In this document: in pieces, positions 51,308 to 61,610 of the stretch
How positions within the stretch are numbered: position 1 is the stretch's first letter
Layout: every line of letters starts with the position of its first letter
From: Shinella zoogloeoides
GTDB lineage: Bacteria > Pseudomonadota > Alphaproteobacteria > Rhizobiales > Rhizobiaceae
Assembly: GCF_003574625.1 (NCBI RefSeq)
Contig: NZ_QNUJ01000001.1
Location: 310,001-374,000 of the forward strand
Reading direction: 5' to 3'
DNA: 64,000 nt
The notes under the pieces: generated by a model
What the model was told of the DNA's origin: nothing
Databases searched by the model: none
The model's input: the letters and a program-made list of their open reading frames with translations, nothing else
Made by a program: the position numbers and the translations under genes

Positions 51308-52207
51308 ATGGCGTCGGTAGCGTGTTTGGGGATGGCTGTATGGGATCGTATCTTCAGTGTTCCTGCTCTTCCTAAAGGGCCGATCAAACTCTATGCAAGT
51401 CGGTTTGTGGAGACTGGCGGTGGGCCTGCGGCGACCGCGAGTGTCGCAATCGCGCGGCTCGGCGGTTCTCCCCGTCTCATCGGGCGCGTGGGAAATGATA
51501 CCGTCGGACAACTGGTCATCGATGAACTGGTCCACGAAGGCGTCAACGTCTCGGGTCTCGTCCGGCTGGAGGGCGCCCGTTCCGCCTGGTCAAGCGTGTC
51601 GGTGGATACGCAGGGCGAACGCCTGATCCTGAATTTTCCGGGAGAGGGCCTTAATGTGGAGCCTGCCTGGATAAACGAGACGCTACTTCGCGGATGTGGC
51701 GCGCTGCTGATCGATATGGGATGGCGGCGTGGAGCGATGGCGGCAATCCGGATCGCTCGATCCCTGAACATTCCCGTAGTGCTGGATGCGGATTTCAGTC
51801 CGGATCCCGAAACGCGGGAATTGATCGCCAATGCCGATCACGTCCTGTTTTCTCAGGCATCTCTGCGACAGATGACCAAAACTGATGATATGCCGCTGGC
51901 CCTGCGGCAGGCGGTATCGCTTGCCGCGAATGCCCAGGTCATTGGCGTCACCGTGGGCGGGGAAGGATGCCTGCTTTTGGAAAACGATACATTGACAGCC
52001 GTGCAGGGCTTGAAGGTCGACGTAGTGGACACGCTCGGCGCCGGCGATGTCTTCCACGGCGCGTATGCGCTGGCTATCGCCGAGAATGCCTCGGTTGCAG
52101 CAGCGGCTCGCTTTGCCAACGCCGCCGCCGCTTTGAAATGCACCCGCCATGGTGGTCGCGCGGGTTCTCCTGTACGTCACGAGGTGGAGGCTGCTTTAGG
52201 AAGGTAA
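51308..52207 (+). CDS. PfkB-family carbohydrate kinase
   Basis: A 299-residue ribokinase-fold enzyme. GGGPAATASVAIARLGG near residue 38 is PfkB signature 1. VDTLGAGDVFHGAYAL near residue 240 is signature 2 with the GAGD anion hole and catalytic Asp. The ATG at 51308 follows GGAGAG. Located after the transporter and RpiR genes, it is the likely ketose kinase supplying the LacD-like aldolase. Confidence 0.9.
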   Translation: MASVACLGMAVWDRIFSVPALPKGPIKLYASRFVETGGGPAATASVAIARLGGSPRLIGRVGNDTVGQLVIDELVHEGVNVSGLVRLEGARSAWSSVSVDTQGERLILNFPGEGLNVEPAWINETLLRGCGALLIDMGWRRGAMAAIRIARSLNIPVVLDADFSPDPETRELIANADHVLFSQASLRQMTKTDDMPLALRQAVSLAANAQVIGVTVGGEGCLLLENDTLTAVQGLKVDVVDTLGAGDVFHGAYALAIAENASVAAAARFANAAAALKCTRHGGRAGSPVRHEVEAALGR

Positions 52208-52357
52208 GACAAAACCTGACGCGGACAGGAGTGTTTATCGATGATATTTATCGGTGCCAGCGATGTTCGTAGACGCGTGCACAAAAGGCCGCCGGGTCAA
52301 TGAGCGCCCAATCCTGTGCACTTGGGTGCGCATGAGCAGTCTGCGGTTCATATCCCT

Positions 52358-52510
52358 TCAAGAGCCCAAAATTGCCAGCCTTTCCCGCTCCTCCGCTGTG
52401 AAGGTCTCGAGGAGGTAAGCGCCCTCGTCCAGTCCCTCGACGCTCTCGCTGAGAAAAAGCGCCTGGTAAAGTCTGAAAGAATGTCGCAGCTCCCGGCCTC
52501 CGGAGTCAAA
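52358..52510 (-). pseudogene. C-terminal fragment of an unidentified protein
   Basis: A minus-strand frame without start reads RLYQALFLSESVEGLDEGAY and LLETFTAEERERLAILGS before a stop at 52358-52360. The composition looks like a real acidic alpha-helical C-terminus. It runs into the HAD gene's 3' end in another frame, with no upstream continuation. The parent protein was not recognised. The rest of 52208-52505 holds nothing else I can identify. Confidence 0.4.
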
Positions 52511-53348
52511 GACCAAAGCGCTCCATCAGGAAATCGGGACGCACGTCATAGCTGTCGGCGATGGAAGCGAGGCCGGAGTCCGCCGTATCCGCAAGGATGC
52601 CAGTTCGGACAAGGCAGGACGACAGGCCGGCGCCGGCAGCGCCGGCAATGTCGTGCTCCAGACTGTCGCCGATGCAGACGATGCGCTCCGCCGGAACAGC
52701 CTTCAGCAGCGCCCTCGCTTGCCGGTAGACCGCCGGATACGGCTTGCCGAACCAGCGGACGGGACCGCCGAGTTCCTCGTAGGCAAGCGCGATGCTGCCT
52801 GCGCCTGGCGCAATACCTCCGCTCTTCGCTAGCTTGTGACGATCAGGATTGGTGCAATAGCAGGGCACCCCGCGCCGTGCGGCCGGTTCGAGAAGCGTGC
52901 GGTAGTCCGCAAGCAGTATGCGCTCGGCTTCGCTGCCGGAAATGATCACGACATCGGCCAGCGCCGCATCCTCGACGCTCTCGAAACCCAGGCGGTCGGC
53001 TAGATTGCGGTCACCGCCGCTGGAAATGGTCAGGCAACGCGTGCGGCCGGAGCGGTTGGCGGTTTCCACGGCGAGAATATCGTGGGCCACGTCACCGGAG
53101 GTCAGGAAGCGGTCGAAGCCGGCACGATCGAAGCCGAGCTTGATCAGTCGCTCCGCATTGTAGTCGCCGCTGCGGCCGGAATTTGAAAGGATGACGATCG
53201 CCTTTCCCAGCGCCTTCAGATGGAGCAGCGCTTCGTTAGCACCGGGATAGGCAAGGTCGTCATCCCTGAGCACGCCGAACTGGTCGACGAGAAAACCATC
53301 GTAGCGCTCTACCAGCGCAGCGAGGGTCGTGTATGGCGCGATGCTCAT
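52506..53348 (-). CDS. HAD-superfamily IIA sugar-phosphatase-like protein
   Basis: A 280-residue NagD-like HAD protein. The start motif is LVDQFGVLRDD, with Phe in place of the second motif-I Asp (compare DxDGV of NagD). VILSNSGRSGD is motif II, and RIVCIGDSLEHDIAGAAGAG is motif IV. The altered motif I recurs in a HAD-IIA subfamily, but catalytic competence is uncertain. It ends a minus-strand operon with the D-ribulokinase-like and aldolase genes (ATGA overlaps). Confidence 0.83.
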   Translation of the reverse strand: MSIAPYTTLAALVERYDGFLVDQFGVLRDDDLAYPGANEALLHLKALGKAIVILSNSGRSGDYNAERLIKLGFDRAGFDRFLTSGDVAHDILAVETANRSGRTRCLTISSGGDRNLADRLGFESVEDAALADVVIISGSEAERILLADYRTLLEPAARRGVPCYCTNPDRHKLAKSGGIAPGAGSIALAYEELGGPVRWFGKPYPAVYRQARALLKAVPAERIVCIGDSLEHDIAGAAGAGLSSCLVRTGILADTADSGLASIADSYDVRPDFLMERFGL

Positions 53349-54622
53349 GGCCAGCGGGCCTTTCCGGCAAGAACCAGCGAGGCGGTGCCGACGGCGGCCT
53401 CTGCCGAGCGCGACGGGAGGAAGGGAACGCCGAGCGCTTTTTCACGCATCCGTGTCCAGGCCGGGTTGGCGGCGCCGCCACCCACCGTGCGGACGGATCG
53501 AACCGGGGGGCCGCCCAGATCGGCAAGGCGGTCATAGCCCGATTTTTCGATTGCCGTCATGCCTTCGAGAAGCGCCTGGAAGAACACGAGATCGTCCGTT
53601 GGGCGCGGTTCCAGCAGAGGCGAATATGCGGGGTCGTTTGTCGGGAATCGCTCGCCGGGCTTGAGGAGCGGATAATAGAAAAGGCCTGTCGGCTCATCCG
53701 GCCGAAGCAGCGGCGTCATTGCCTTCAAACGCGCGCCATCGAAGAAATGGCGGATAACGGCACCACCCGAGTTGGAGGCCCCGCCGGCAAGCCAGAAATC
53801 GAGGATGCGGTGCGAATAGATGCCATAGTCGGCCGCGTCGATCGGCCGGGCCGAAGCAACCTTGACGACGAGTGTCGAGCCGAGCGCCGTGACGCCGTCG
53901 CCAACGGCCGAGGCTCCCGTCGCCAGGAAGGAAGCGCAGCCGTCGGTCGTGCCGGCATGGTAGCGGCAGCCGAACGGCAGACCGAGCGCCCGCCCTGCGG
54001 CGCCGGTAACCGACAACGGTGCCCCGGCGCGCCGGACAGCGGGCAGAAGGGCAATGTCCATGCCGCAGGCCTCCAGCCAGTCCGGCCAGGTCTCCGCGGT
54101 CAGGTCGTAACCGGTCTTCAATGCGTTGTTCTCATCACTCGCCCGCTCCGCAAGGCCGAGCTGCATGAGGATCCAGTCGGCCTGATGCAGGACGGCCTTC
54201 ACGCCGGGCTGGCGTGAGATATGGATGGCGCGCGCCAGCGCAGATGTCGATCCGCGTGCCGGATTGTCCGGCGGTGCGCGCTGCGCGATGCGCTCGACGA
54301 CAGCGCTGTCGGGACAGGGGTCGTTGTACATCAGGACATCGCCGACCGGCGCACCTGCCGCATCGACTGCAAGCACCGTGCCGGACGTGCCGTCGACCGC
54401 GATGCCCTCGACCGAGTCGAAGGAAAGATGTGAGGACAATTCGGCAAGGCATGCCTCGACCCCCCGCCGCCAGACGGCCGGCGAGCGCGCGGCCGCCGCA
54501 TCCGGAAAGGGAAAGGCGGCCATGCCGAGCGGCGAGCCATCCGTGGCGAGCGCCGCGGCCCGCACTCCCGATGTGCCGAGATCGATGCCGAGGGCGATGG
54601 CGCTCCGTGCCGCGACGCTCAT
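53345..54622 (-). CDS. FGGY-family kinase, D-ribulokinase-like
   Basis: A 425-residue sugar kinase. ALGIDLGTSGVRAAALATDG is the N-terminal phosphate-binding motif. VEGIAVDGTSGTVLAVDAAG and YHAGTTDGCASFLATGA are typical of the D-ribulokinase subfamily. TVGGGAANPAWTRMREKALG is the C-terminal ATP region. The ATG at 54622 overlaps the aldolase stop. It probably phosphorylates a ketopentose or similar sugar before or after the class II aldolase step. Confidence 0.85.
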   Translation of the reverse strand: MSVAARSAIALGIDLGTSGVRAAALATDGSPLGMAAFPFPDAAAARSPAVWRRGVEACLAELSSHLSFDSVEGIAVDGTSGTVLAVDAAGAPVGDVLMYNDPCPDSAVVERIAQRAPPDNPARGSTSALARAIHISRQPGVKAVLHQADWILMQLGLAERASDENNALKTGYDLTAETWPDWLEACGMDIALLPAVRRAGAPLSVTGAAGRALGLPFGCRYHAGTTDGCASFLATGASAVGDGVTALGSTLVVKVASARPIDAADYGIYSHRILDFWLAGGASNSGGAVIRHFFDGARLKAMTPLLRPDEPTGLFYYPLLKPGERFPTNDPAYSPLLEPRPTDDLVFFQALLEGMTAIEKSGYDRLADLGGPPVRSVRTVGGGAANPAWTRMREKALGVPFLPSRSAEAAVGTASLVLAGKARWP

Positions 54623-55701
54623 GCCTGGCGGCTCGCCTTGCGGTCGAGCGCCTGTCGATATTGCTCTGCCTCCCAATGGGTCAGCTCGTGCTCCTGCGCC
54701 GGATCGAGATAGGCGACTGCAGCGCCCTCCGGAACACGGGAAACCACTTCGGCGAGGCAGCGCGCCATGACGCGGCCGCCCTCGGTGAGCTCATTGGCCA
54801 GGAGTACGCCCTTCCCCGGCGCCAGCAGCATCTTGGGAACCTGGAGGTTCCGTGACCGGCGGTCCGCCGTATAGGCTCCCGCCGTCTGGCCTTCGGCCAG
54901 CACGCCGATTTCCGTGCCGAGAAAAATGACATGGTCGGGATAGAGCGAGCCGCGGGTCGCGATGGCGACGCTTATCGGGCTGAGCGCGGTCTTGTGGCTG
55001 CCGGCATCCTTCGCGGGGTGGAAATCGCTCCCGCCCGCCAGCATCTGCAATTCCATCGGATCGGCCGCCGTAGCCGGACGCTCCTCCACCGTCAGCGCCG
55101 CCGTCACCCGGGCAATGCGTTCGCGCACCTCATCTACCGTCTCACCCGTGACGATGACGCCGTGGTTGAACAGAACCAGCACATCCGGGCGGCTTGCGGC
55201 GACACGGTCGATCTCGCGGGCAAGCGGCGTGCCGGGACGACGGTAGGGAATGGCCGCCCAGGTCAGATCCGGCAGGCGCGCCATTCGTTCTGCAATCACC
55301 GCTTCACGGTTCTCCAGCACGGAAAGGGCGATAGCGTTCACACAATGATAGTGCGCGACGACGGCCTGCGGCAGGGCGGCATGAAAACTCGTCTCGATCG
55401 ACGGACGAAGCCCCGAGGCATTCAGATCTGCGAAGACGAAGTCGGTGGCTTTTTCTGCGCGCGGATCGCCCGCCTTCAGCGCCTCCACAAGTGGAGCGAC
55501 CTCCACCGGCACCATGATGTCACGCTCGCCGGCATGCGCAAGCCACATACCTGACGCCTTCACCCACATCACGCCATCGCGCTTGAAGGAGGTGTTGCCA
55601 CCGGCTCCCTGCGTTTTCAGGATGTCGCTGCCGACAGCCTTGGAAAGCGCAAGAAATGCCTCGAAGGCGGCGTTGTCGCCCGACGGAATACCTGAAGCCA
55701 T
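54619..55701 (-). CDS. Class II aldolase/adducin-family protein
   Basis: A 360-residue protein, longer than fuculose-phosphate aldolase. TQGAGGNTSFKRDGVMWVKA near residue 30 is the phosphate loop. SIETSFHAALPQAVVAHYHC holds the acidic residue and the HxH zinc ligands, and LFNHGVIVTGETVDEV the third His. The C-terminal 150 residues resemble the aldolase part of the RhaD-type aldolase/dehydrogenase fusions without the SDR domain. It heads the minus-strand operon divergent from the DeoR gene. Confidence 0.85.
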   Translation of the reverse strand: MASGIPSGDNAAFEAFLALSKAVGSDILKTQGAGGNTSFKRDGVMWVKASGMWLAHAGERDIMVPVEVAPLVEALKAGDPRAEKATDFVFADLNASGLRPSIETSFHAALPQAVVAHYHCVNAIALSVLENREAVIAERMARLPDLTWAAIPYRRPGTPLAREIDRVAASRPDVLVLFNHGVIVTGETVDEVRERIARVTAALTVEERPATAADPMELQMLAGGSDFHPAKDAGSHKTALSPISVAIATRGSLYPDHVIFLGTEIGVLAEGQTAGAYTADRRSRNLQVPKMLLAPGKGVLLANELTEGGRVMARCLAEVVSRVPEGAAVAYLDPAQEHELTHWEAEQYRQALDRKASRQA

Positions 55702-55889
55702 GCCGGCCTCCTCCTCTCACCAGCTCGCGCCTGCCCACGGGTTTCCCCATGTGAGCAAACTTTTTCTCAATCGTATTTATTTGATCGAAAATCGTCAACT
55801 ATGAAGATTCTACGTCAAACATCTTGCTATTCTCCAATCTCTGTGACTATCTTTACTCATCGACGAGGGAGACGTCGGGAGGATCCGTC

Positions 55890-56669
55890 TTGAACGATAC
55901 CGAGCGCCACAAGGCCATCATCGATCTGCTGCGCGAGACGCCTTTTGCGTCCGTACGCGATCTGCAGGAGCGCCTTGGCGCCTCCCCCGCCACCATTCGC
56001 CGCGACATCGACAAGTTGCATGAACTCGGCCGCGCCCGGAAAGTCTACGGTGGCATTTCCGCCGGAGAGGCCGGTGGCAGCGCCAGGCTCTCGGCCCGCC
56101 CCTACGACGAGAACCGCGACATTGCCGTCGAGGCCAAGCGGGCGATTGCAGCGAAAGCCGCCGAACTGGTGCGCGATGGTGACGCCATCATCGTGCATGC
56201 CGGCTCGACCTGCTACCAACTCGGCACGCTGCTGGCACGGCGCAATGTGCGGCTGTGGACCAATTCCATGCCGCTTGCCGCCCATCTGAGCGAGCACGGC
56301 ACCTGCCAGCTGTCGCTCGCCGGCGGCGAACTCTACCGCGAGCCCGGTATCATTCACGATCCGGCGGCCGGCGCGCCGGGCTTCTTCGCTTCGCGCTTCT
56401 TTCTGGGCACCCAAGGCATCAGCAGCAAGGGGCTGCTCGAATCCCATCCGCTGCTCGTCAAGGTCATCGGCGAGCTCGCGGCCTGCGCCGACGAGATCGT
56501 GCTTCTGGCCGACAGCCGGAAATTCTCCATCCAGCCGCGCAACATCGCCTTGCCGCTCTCGCGTATCGGCACCATCATCACGGATGACGGCCTGACCGAT
56601 GCCTCCGCCAAGATGCTGGAAGAGGCAGGCGTCACCATCACGATCGCGACCGTGGGAGGGGAAAATTGA
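55890..56669 (+). CDS. DeoR-family transcriptional regulator
   Basis: A 259-residue repressor. A TTG start at 55890 with GGGAGGATC upstream gives LNDTERHKAIIDLLRETPFA, the normal DeoR N-terminus; an ATG at 55824 adds residues unlike the family. The helix-turn-helix is VRDLQERLGASPATIRRDID, and the DeoRC sensor domain follows (GDAIIVHAGSTCYQLGTLLA). Divergent from the aldolase operon, it probably regulates both transcripts in response to a sugar phosphate. The 188-base divergent region is AT-rich, but no clear operator was fixed. Confidence 0.9.
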   Translation: MNDTERHKAIIDLLRETPFASVRDLQERLGASPATIRRDIDKLHELGRARKVYGGISAGEAGGSARLSARPYDENRDIAVEAKRAIAAKAAELVRDGDAIIVHAGSTCYQLGTLLARRNVRLWTNSMPLAAHLSEHGTCQLSLAGGELYREPGIIHDPAAGAPGFFASRFFLGTQGISSKGLLESHPLLVKVIGELAACADEIVLLADSRKFSIQPRNIALPLSRIGTIITDDGLTDASAKMLEEAGVTITIATVGGEN

Positions 56670-58060
56670 GCCCGTCCCCCATCGCCGTGTTCGATCTCGG
56701 CAAGACCAATTCGAAACTCTTCGTGCTCTCGGCTGACGGCAAGGTTATCGATGAATCGCGCACCCGCCCCATCTGGAAGCGGTTAGGCGATCTGAGTGTT
56801 CTCGACGACGCGGCGCTCTTCGCATGGATGGAGGGTGAGCTCGCCCGCGTGGTATCCAACCATGGCGTCGACCGGATCACCTTCTCGGGCCATGGGTGCA
56901 CCTTCGCGCTTGTCGCCGGCGACGCCCTTGTTCATCCCGTGCTCGATTACGAGCAGGAACCTCCGTCGGACATTGCCGGCCGCATCGATGCGCTCGTGCC
57001 GGATTTCGGCGAAACCTTTTCGCCGCCCTTGCCGCTCGGCTTCAACTATGGCCGCCACCTTCTCTGGCTGAACGAGCGCGATCCCGCGCTCTTCGGGAAG
57101 GCCGATACCATTCTGGCCTATCCGCAGTTCTGGAGCTGGAAGTTTTCAGGCTGCACGGTGTCCGAGGTTTCCTATCTCGGCTGCCATTCCCATCTGTGGG
57201 CGCCGCTTGCCGATGATTTCAGCAGCCTTGTCGATAGGATGGGCTGGCGCGGCAAGATGCCCGCGTTTGCGCGGGCCGGAAGCCTGATCGGCACGCACCG
57301 CGTATCGCTCGACGACGGGCGCAGCGTGGAAATCGCCGTCCATAATGGCGTGCACGACAGCAATGCGGCACTCTATTTCTATCGCTCGCTGGGTTTTTCC
57401 GATTTCACGCTGGTCTCGACCGGAACCTGGGTGATCGTCTTCAACCCTGCAAGCCCGCTCGAGCGGCTCGATCCCGCGCGCGACATGCTGGCCAATGTCA
57501 CGGTCGATCACCAGCCGGTCGCCACCATCCGCTTCATGGGAGGCCGGGAATATGATGTCGCGAGCGGCGGCTGGGCCAGACCGGTTTCGGTGGAGGCCGT
57601 GGCCGCGGTGATTGCCAAGGGCGCCTTCGCGCTGCCCTCCTTTGCCGCGGGCGGCCCCATGCAGGGTCATGCCGGACGTTTCAGCGGCCCTGTTGTCGAC
57701 GGAGAGGAGCGTGCCGCCGCCGCCCTGCTCTATGTCGCGCTGATGACCGATCTGTCGCTCGACCTCATCGGTTCGCAAAATACCATAGTCATCGATGGCG
57801 GCCTGGTAAAAACCGGCCTTTATGCCGCCATCCTCGCCGTCTTGAGGCCGGGCCAGACGGTTCATACCAGCGCCAATCCGGAAGGAAGCGCCTTCGGCGC
57901 TGCTGCCCTCGTCTTCGACGCTTCGGGCAGCAATCCCTTCGTCAACGACTGCGCGGTGGCCGCGCCCGCTGCCATCGCCGGTATCGAGGCTTACAGGCAG
58001 GACTGGCGTCGGCAGGTCGAGGTGATGACGCGGGGCGAGATCAGGGAGAAGCGTGCATGA
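56666..58060 (+). CDS. FGGY-family carbohydrate kinase (fuculokinase/rhamnulokinase-like)
   Basis: A 464-residue kinase. [20 protein letters not shown] is the N-terminal motif. [20 protein letters not shown] resembles the fuculokinase group, [11 protein letters not shown] follows the hinge, and [20 protein letters not shown] is late. The start is TTG at 56666, overlapping the deoR stop as TTGA, with GGGAGGGG upstream. It is a second FGGY kinase in the same regulon, distinct from the D-ribulokinase-like protein. Confidence 0.87.
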   Translation: MSPSPIAVFDLGKTNSKLFVLSADGKVIDESRTRPIWKRLGDLSVLDDAALFAWMEGELARVVSNHGVDRITFSGHGCTFALVAGDALVHPVLDYEQEPPSDIAGRIDALVPDFGETFSPPLPLGFNYGRHLLWLNERDPALFGKADTILAYPQFWSWKFSGCTVSEVSYLGCHSHLWAPLADDFSSLVDRMGWRGKMPAFARAGSLIGTHRVSLDDGRSVEIAVHNGVHDSNAALYFYRSLGFSDFTLVSTGTWVIVFNPASPLERLDPARDMLANVTVDHQPVATIRFMGGREYDVASGGWARPVSVEAVAAVIAKGAFALPSFAAGGPMQGHAGRFSGPVVDGEERAAAALLYVALMTDLSLDLIGSQNTIVIDGGLVKTGLYAAILAVLRPGQTVHTSANPEGSAFGAAALVFDASGSNPFVNDCAVAAPAAIAGIEAYRQDWRRQVEVMTRGEIREKRA

Positions 58061-59580
58061 CCGGACAGGCCACGACTCCCCTTCTTGAAATGCGCGACAT
58101 CAGCAAGACCTTTGGTGCATCCAGGGCATTGTCGCATGTCAGCCTCACGGTGCATTCCGGCGAAGTCCATGCCCTGATGGGCGAGAACGGCGCCGGCAAG
58201 TCGACGCTGATGAAGATCCTGTCCGGCGCTTACACCGCCGATCCCGGCGGCTCCGTGCTGATCGATGGCGAGCCGGTCACGCTCGGCGATCCCTTGAAGG
58301 CCAAGGCCCATGGCATTGCCGTCATTTATCAGGAGCTTTCGCTCGCGCCGAACCTCACGGTGGCGCAGAACATGTTCCTGGGCAACAAGCCGTCGCGTTT
58401 CGGCCTTGCCGATCACGCCGAGATGCGCCGACGGGCCGAGCCGATCCTCAAGCAGCTTGGCATCGGCTTCGATGCTACTCGCCGGGTTGCCGAACTCTCG
58501 CTCGGCGAGCGGCAGATGGTGGAGATCGCGCGCGCATTAACCACCAATGCGCGCATCATCGTCATGGACGAGCCGACGACATCGCTCACCACGCGCGAGA
58601 CCGATCGGCTGTTCGACGTCATCGCCCGCCTGAAGGCCGACGGCATCGCCGTCATCTATATCAGCCACCGCATGGAGGAGATCTACCAGCTCTCCGACCG
58701 TGTCAGCGTGCTGCGCGACGGTGCCTATATCGGCACGCTGGAGCGCGACGGCCTCTCGGCCGGCAAGCTGGTCTCGATGATGGTCGGCCGCGACCTTTCG
58801 TCCTTCTACAAAAAGGAGCACCGGCAGGTGGAAGGCGTGCGCACCGCCGTTCTCTCCGTCACCAATGTCGGTGACGGCCAGCGCGTGCATGATTGCACTT
58901 TCGATGTGCGGGCGGGCGAAGTGCTGGGCATTGCCGGCCTTGTCGGCTCGGGCCGCACTGAACTCGCCCGTCTCGTCTACGGTGCCGACCGCCGCACCTC
59001 GGGTGAGATCAGGCTGAACGGCGAGACGCTGGCGATTGCCTCGCCGAGGGATGCGCTCGATGCCGGCATCGCCTACTTGACCGAGGACCGCAAGGCACTC
59101 GGCCTCTTCCTCGACATGTCGATCAGCGACAACATCAATATCGGCGTCATCGTTGAGGATGCCAAGGCGGGCGGCGCTCTGAACTTCGCCAAAGCGAGAG
59201 AGCGGGCCATCGGCGCCGTCAAGGCGCTATCGATCCGCACGGCCGGCACGCAGATCAATGTCGGCGCGCTCTCGGGTGGCAACCAGCAGAAGGCGCTGCT
59301 GGCCCGCCTGCTGGAAACCAGGCCGAAGGCGATCATTCTCGACGAGCCGACGCGCGGTGTCGATGTCGGCGCGAAATCCGAAATCTACCGCATCATCGAC
59401 GACCTTGCCCAGAGCGGCATCGCCGTCGTCGTGATCTCCAGCGATCTGCCGGAAATTCTCGGCATTGCCGACCGCGTTCTGGTCATGCGCGAGGGGCGCA
59501 TCGCCGGCGAGGTGAGCCAGCCGATCGAACAGGAAGCCATCATGGCGCTGGCAACAGGCACTGCCGGCGCGGCGGCGTGA
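58057..59580 (+). CDS. Sugar ABC transporter ATPase (CUT2, RbsA type)
   Basis: A 507-residue twin ATPase. Walker A of domain 1 is GENGAGKST. Its signature is [16 protein letters not shown] with Walker [13 protein letters not shown]. Domain 2 has [16 protein letters not shown] and [18 protein letters not shown] overlap with the kinase. It works with the permease at 59606 and binding protein at 60658. Confidence 0.94.
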   Translation: MTGQATTPLLEMRDISKTFGASRALSHVSLTVHSGEVHALMGENGAGKSTLMKILSGAYTADPGGSVLIDGEPVTLGDPLKAKAHGIAVIYQELSLAPNLTVAQNMFLGNKPSRFGLADHAEMRRRAEPILKQLGIGFDATRRVAELSLGERQMVEIARALTTNARIIVMDEPTTSLTTRETDRLFDVIARLKADGIAVIYISHRMEEIYQLSDRVSVLRDGAYIGTLERDGLSAGKLVSMMVGRDLSSFYKKEHRQVEGVRTAVLSVTNVGDGQRVHDCTFDVRAGEVLGIAGLVGSGRTELARLVYGADRRTSGEIRLNGETLAIASPRDALDAGIAYLTEDRKALGLFLDMSISDNINIGVIVEDAKAGGALNFAKARERAIGAVKALSIRTAGTQINVGALSGGNQQKALLARLLETRPKAIILDEPTRGVDVGAKSEIYRIIDDLAQSGIAVVVISSDLPEILGIADRVLVMREGRIAGEVSQPIEQEAIMALATGTAGAAA

Positions 59581-59605
59581 CGAAACAGAGAAACGGGACG
59601 AAACC

Positions 59606-60589
59606 ATGGCTGCAAGCGAAACCGAACAGGCCCGAATGGACAAGCTGAAGCTGCGCTCGACGCTGACTGCGCTCGGCATGCTGCCCGTGCTCGTGCTGCT
59701 CGCAATCGGCTTCCATCTGCTTTCCGGCCGCTTTCTGTCGGTCAACAACCTGTCGATCGTCATGCAGCAAGCCTCGATCAATACGGTGCTGGCTGCGGGC
59801 ATGACCTTTGTCATCCTGACGGGAGGCATCGACCTGTCGGTCGGCTCAATTCTCGCCGCCTCGGCCATGATCGCCGTCATCGTCTCGCTGGTGCCGGATC
59901 TCGGCATGCTCGGCGTTCCTGCCGCCATCCTTGCCGGCCTTGCCTGCGGCTTTCTCAACGGCGCGATCATCGCCTGGCTCAAACTTCCGCCCTTCATCGT
60001 CACGCTCGGCTCGCTCACTGCCATCCGCGGCGTTGCCCGCCTGCTCGGCAACGACACGACCGTCTTCAATGCGGATCTGCCGTTCGATTTCATCGGCAAC
60101 GGTACGCTGTTCGGCATACCGTGGCTCGCCATCATCGCGATCGCGACGATCATCGTCTCCTGGTTCATCCTCAAGCGCACGGTGCTCGGCACCTGGATTT
60201 ATGCCGTCGGAGGCAATTCCGAGGCCGCGCGTCTCACCGGCATCAAGGTGCCGCTGGTGCTGCTCTTCGTATATTCGATATCGGGCCTGCTTTCCGGTCT
60301 CGGCGGCGCCATGTCGGCCGCCCGCCTCTATGCCGCAAATGGCCTGCAGCTTGGGCAGGCCTATGAGCTCGATGCCATCGCGGCCGTCATTCTCGGCGGC
60401 ACCTCGTTCGTCGGCGGCGTCGGCTCCATCTGGGGCACGCTGATCGGCGCGCTCATCATCGCCGTGCTCTCCAACGGCCTCATTCTCGTGGGGGTCTCGG
60501 ACATCTGGCAATACATCATCAAGGGCCTCGTCATCATCGTCGCCGTTGGCCTCGATCGGTACAGGCTGAAAGGACTTAGCCGGACATAA
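59606..60589 (+). CDS. Sugar ABC transporter permease (CUT2, RbsC type)
   Basis: A 327-residue membrane protein with about eight to ten segments. The family stretches AAGMTFVILTGGIDLSVGSI and AIAAVILGGTSFVGGVGSIW are both present. It is the single permease of the rbs-type importer. Confidence 0.94.
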   Translation: MAASETEQARMDKLKLRSTLTALGMLPVLVLLAIGFHLLSGRFLSVNNLSIVMQQASINTVLAAGMTFVILTGGIDLSVGSILAASAMIAVIVSLVPDLGMLGVPAAILAGLACGFLNGAIIAWLKLPPFIVTLGSLTAIRGVARLLGNDTTVFNADLPFDFIGNGTLFGIPWLAIIAIATIIVSWFILKRTVLGTWIYAVGGNSEAARLTGIKVPLVLLFVYSISGLLSGLGGAMSAARLYAANGLQLGQAYELDAIAAVILGGTSFVGGVGSIWGTLIGALIIAVLSNGLILVGVSDIWQYIIKGLVIIVAVGLDRYRLKGLSRT

Positions 60590-60657
60590 AGTCCGGTTGA
60601 ACGAACCGGTCGTTACCGGAGACAACGGCGCAAAACGCGCCACTAAAGGAGGAAAAC

Positions 60658-61596
60658 ATGCGTCTCATCTCGAAGCTCTTCATTGGCACCGCGCTCGCCG
60701 CCACGATCGCCATGCCCGCCGCCGCCAAGGACCTCAACAAGATCGGCATCTCGGTCGGCCTGCTCGGCAATCCGTTCTTCGTCGCAACCATCAAGGGTAT
60801 CGAGGACCGCGCCAAGGAAATCAATCCGAACGTCGAAGTCATCTCCGTCTCGGCAGACTACGACCTGAACAAGCAGGTCTCGCAGGTCGACAGCTTCATC
60901 GCCGCCGGCGTCGACATCATCATGCTGAACGCCGTCGATGCCAAGGCCATCGCACCCGCCGTGAAGAAGGCGCAAGCCGCCGGCGTCGTGGTTGCCGCAT
61001 TCGACGTTTCGGCTCCCGGCGCCGATGTCACCGTCATGACGAACAACGTCAAGGCTGGCGAAGAAGCCTGCAACTACATCGCCGAGAAGCTCGGCAACAA
61101 GGGCGACGTCGTCATCATCAACGGCCCGGCCTCCTCCTCGATCCTCGAGCGCGTCCAGGGGTGCAAGGACGCACTCGGCAAACATGCCGACATTAAGATC
61201 CTGTCTGACGACCAGAACGGCCAGGGCTCGCGTGATGGCGGTCTTGCCGTCATGCAGGGCCTGCTGACCCGCTTCGACAAGATCGACGCGGTCTTCGCCA
61301 TCAACGACCCGACCGCGATCGGTGCGGAACTTGCCGCCAAGCAGCTGAACCGCAGCGAGTTCTTCTTCACGGCCGTTGACGGCGCGCCGGACATTGAAAA
61401 GTCGCTGGCCAGCGGCAATTCCATGATCAAGGCCTCGGCCTCGCAGGATCCCTATGTCATGGCCGGCCAGGCCTTGCAGCTTGGCGTCGAAGTGCTGAAG
61501 GGCAACAAGCCGGCCGAACCCATCGTGCTGCTCGACCCGAAGCTGATCACGGCTGAAAATGTCAAGGACTACAAGGGCTGGACCGCAGCCCGCTAA
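60658..61596 (+). CDS. Sugar-binding protein (CUT2, RbsB type)
   Basis: A 312-residue periplasmic protein. The signal peptide is MRLISKLFIGTALAATIAM to PAAAKD. LNKIGISVGLLGNPFFVATI, VDSFIAAGVDIIMLNAVDAK and AVFAINDPTAIGAEL match RbsB-like proteins. AAGVVVAAFDVSAPGADVTV fits the ligand cleft. A strong GC-rich hairpin follows the gene. Confidence 0.94.
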   Translation: MRLISKLFIGTALAATIAMPAAAKDLNKIGISVGLLGNPFFVATIKGIEDRAKEINPNVEVISVSADYDLNKQVSQVDSFIAAGVDIIMLNAVDAKAIAPAVKKAQAAGVVVAAFDVSAPGADVTVMTNNVKAGEEACNYIAEKLGNKGDVVIINGPASSSILERVQGCKDALGKHADIKILSDDQNGQGSRDGGLAVMQGLLTRFDKIDAVFAINDPTAIGAELAAKQLNRSEFFFTAVDGAPDIEKSLASGNSMIKASASQDPYVMAGQALQLGVEVLKGNKPAEPIVLLDPKLITAENVKDYKGWTAAR

Positions 61597-61610
61597 ATCC
61601 TTCTCCCGGA

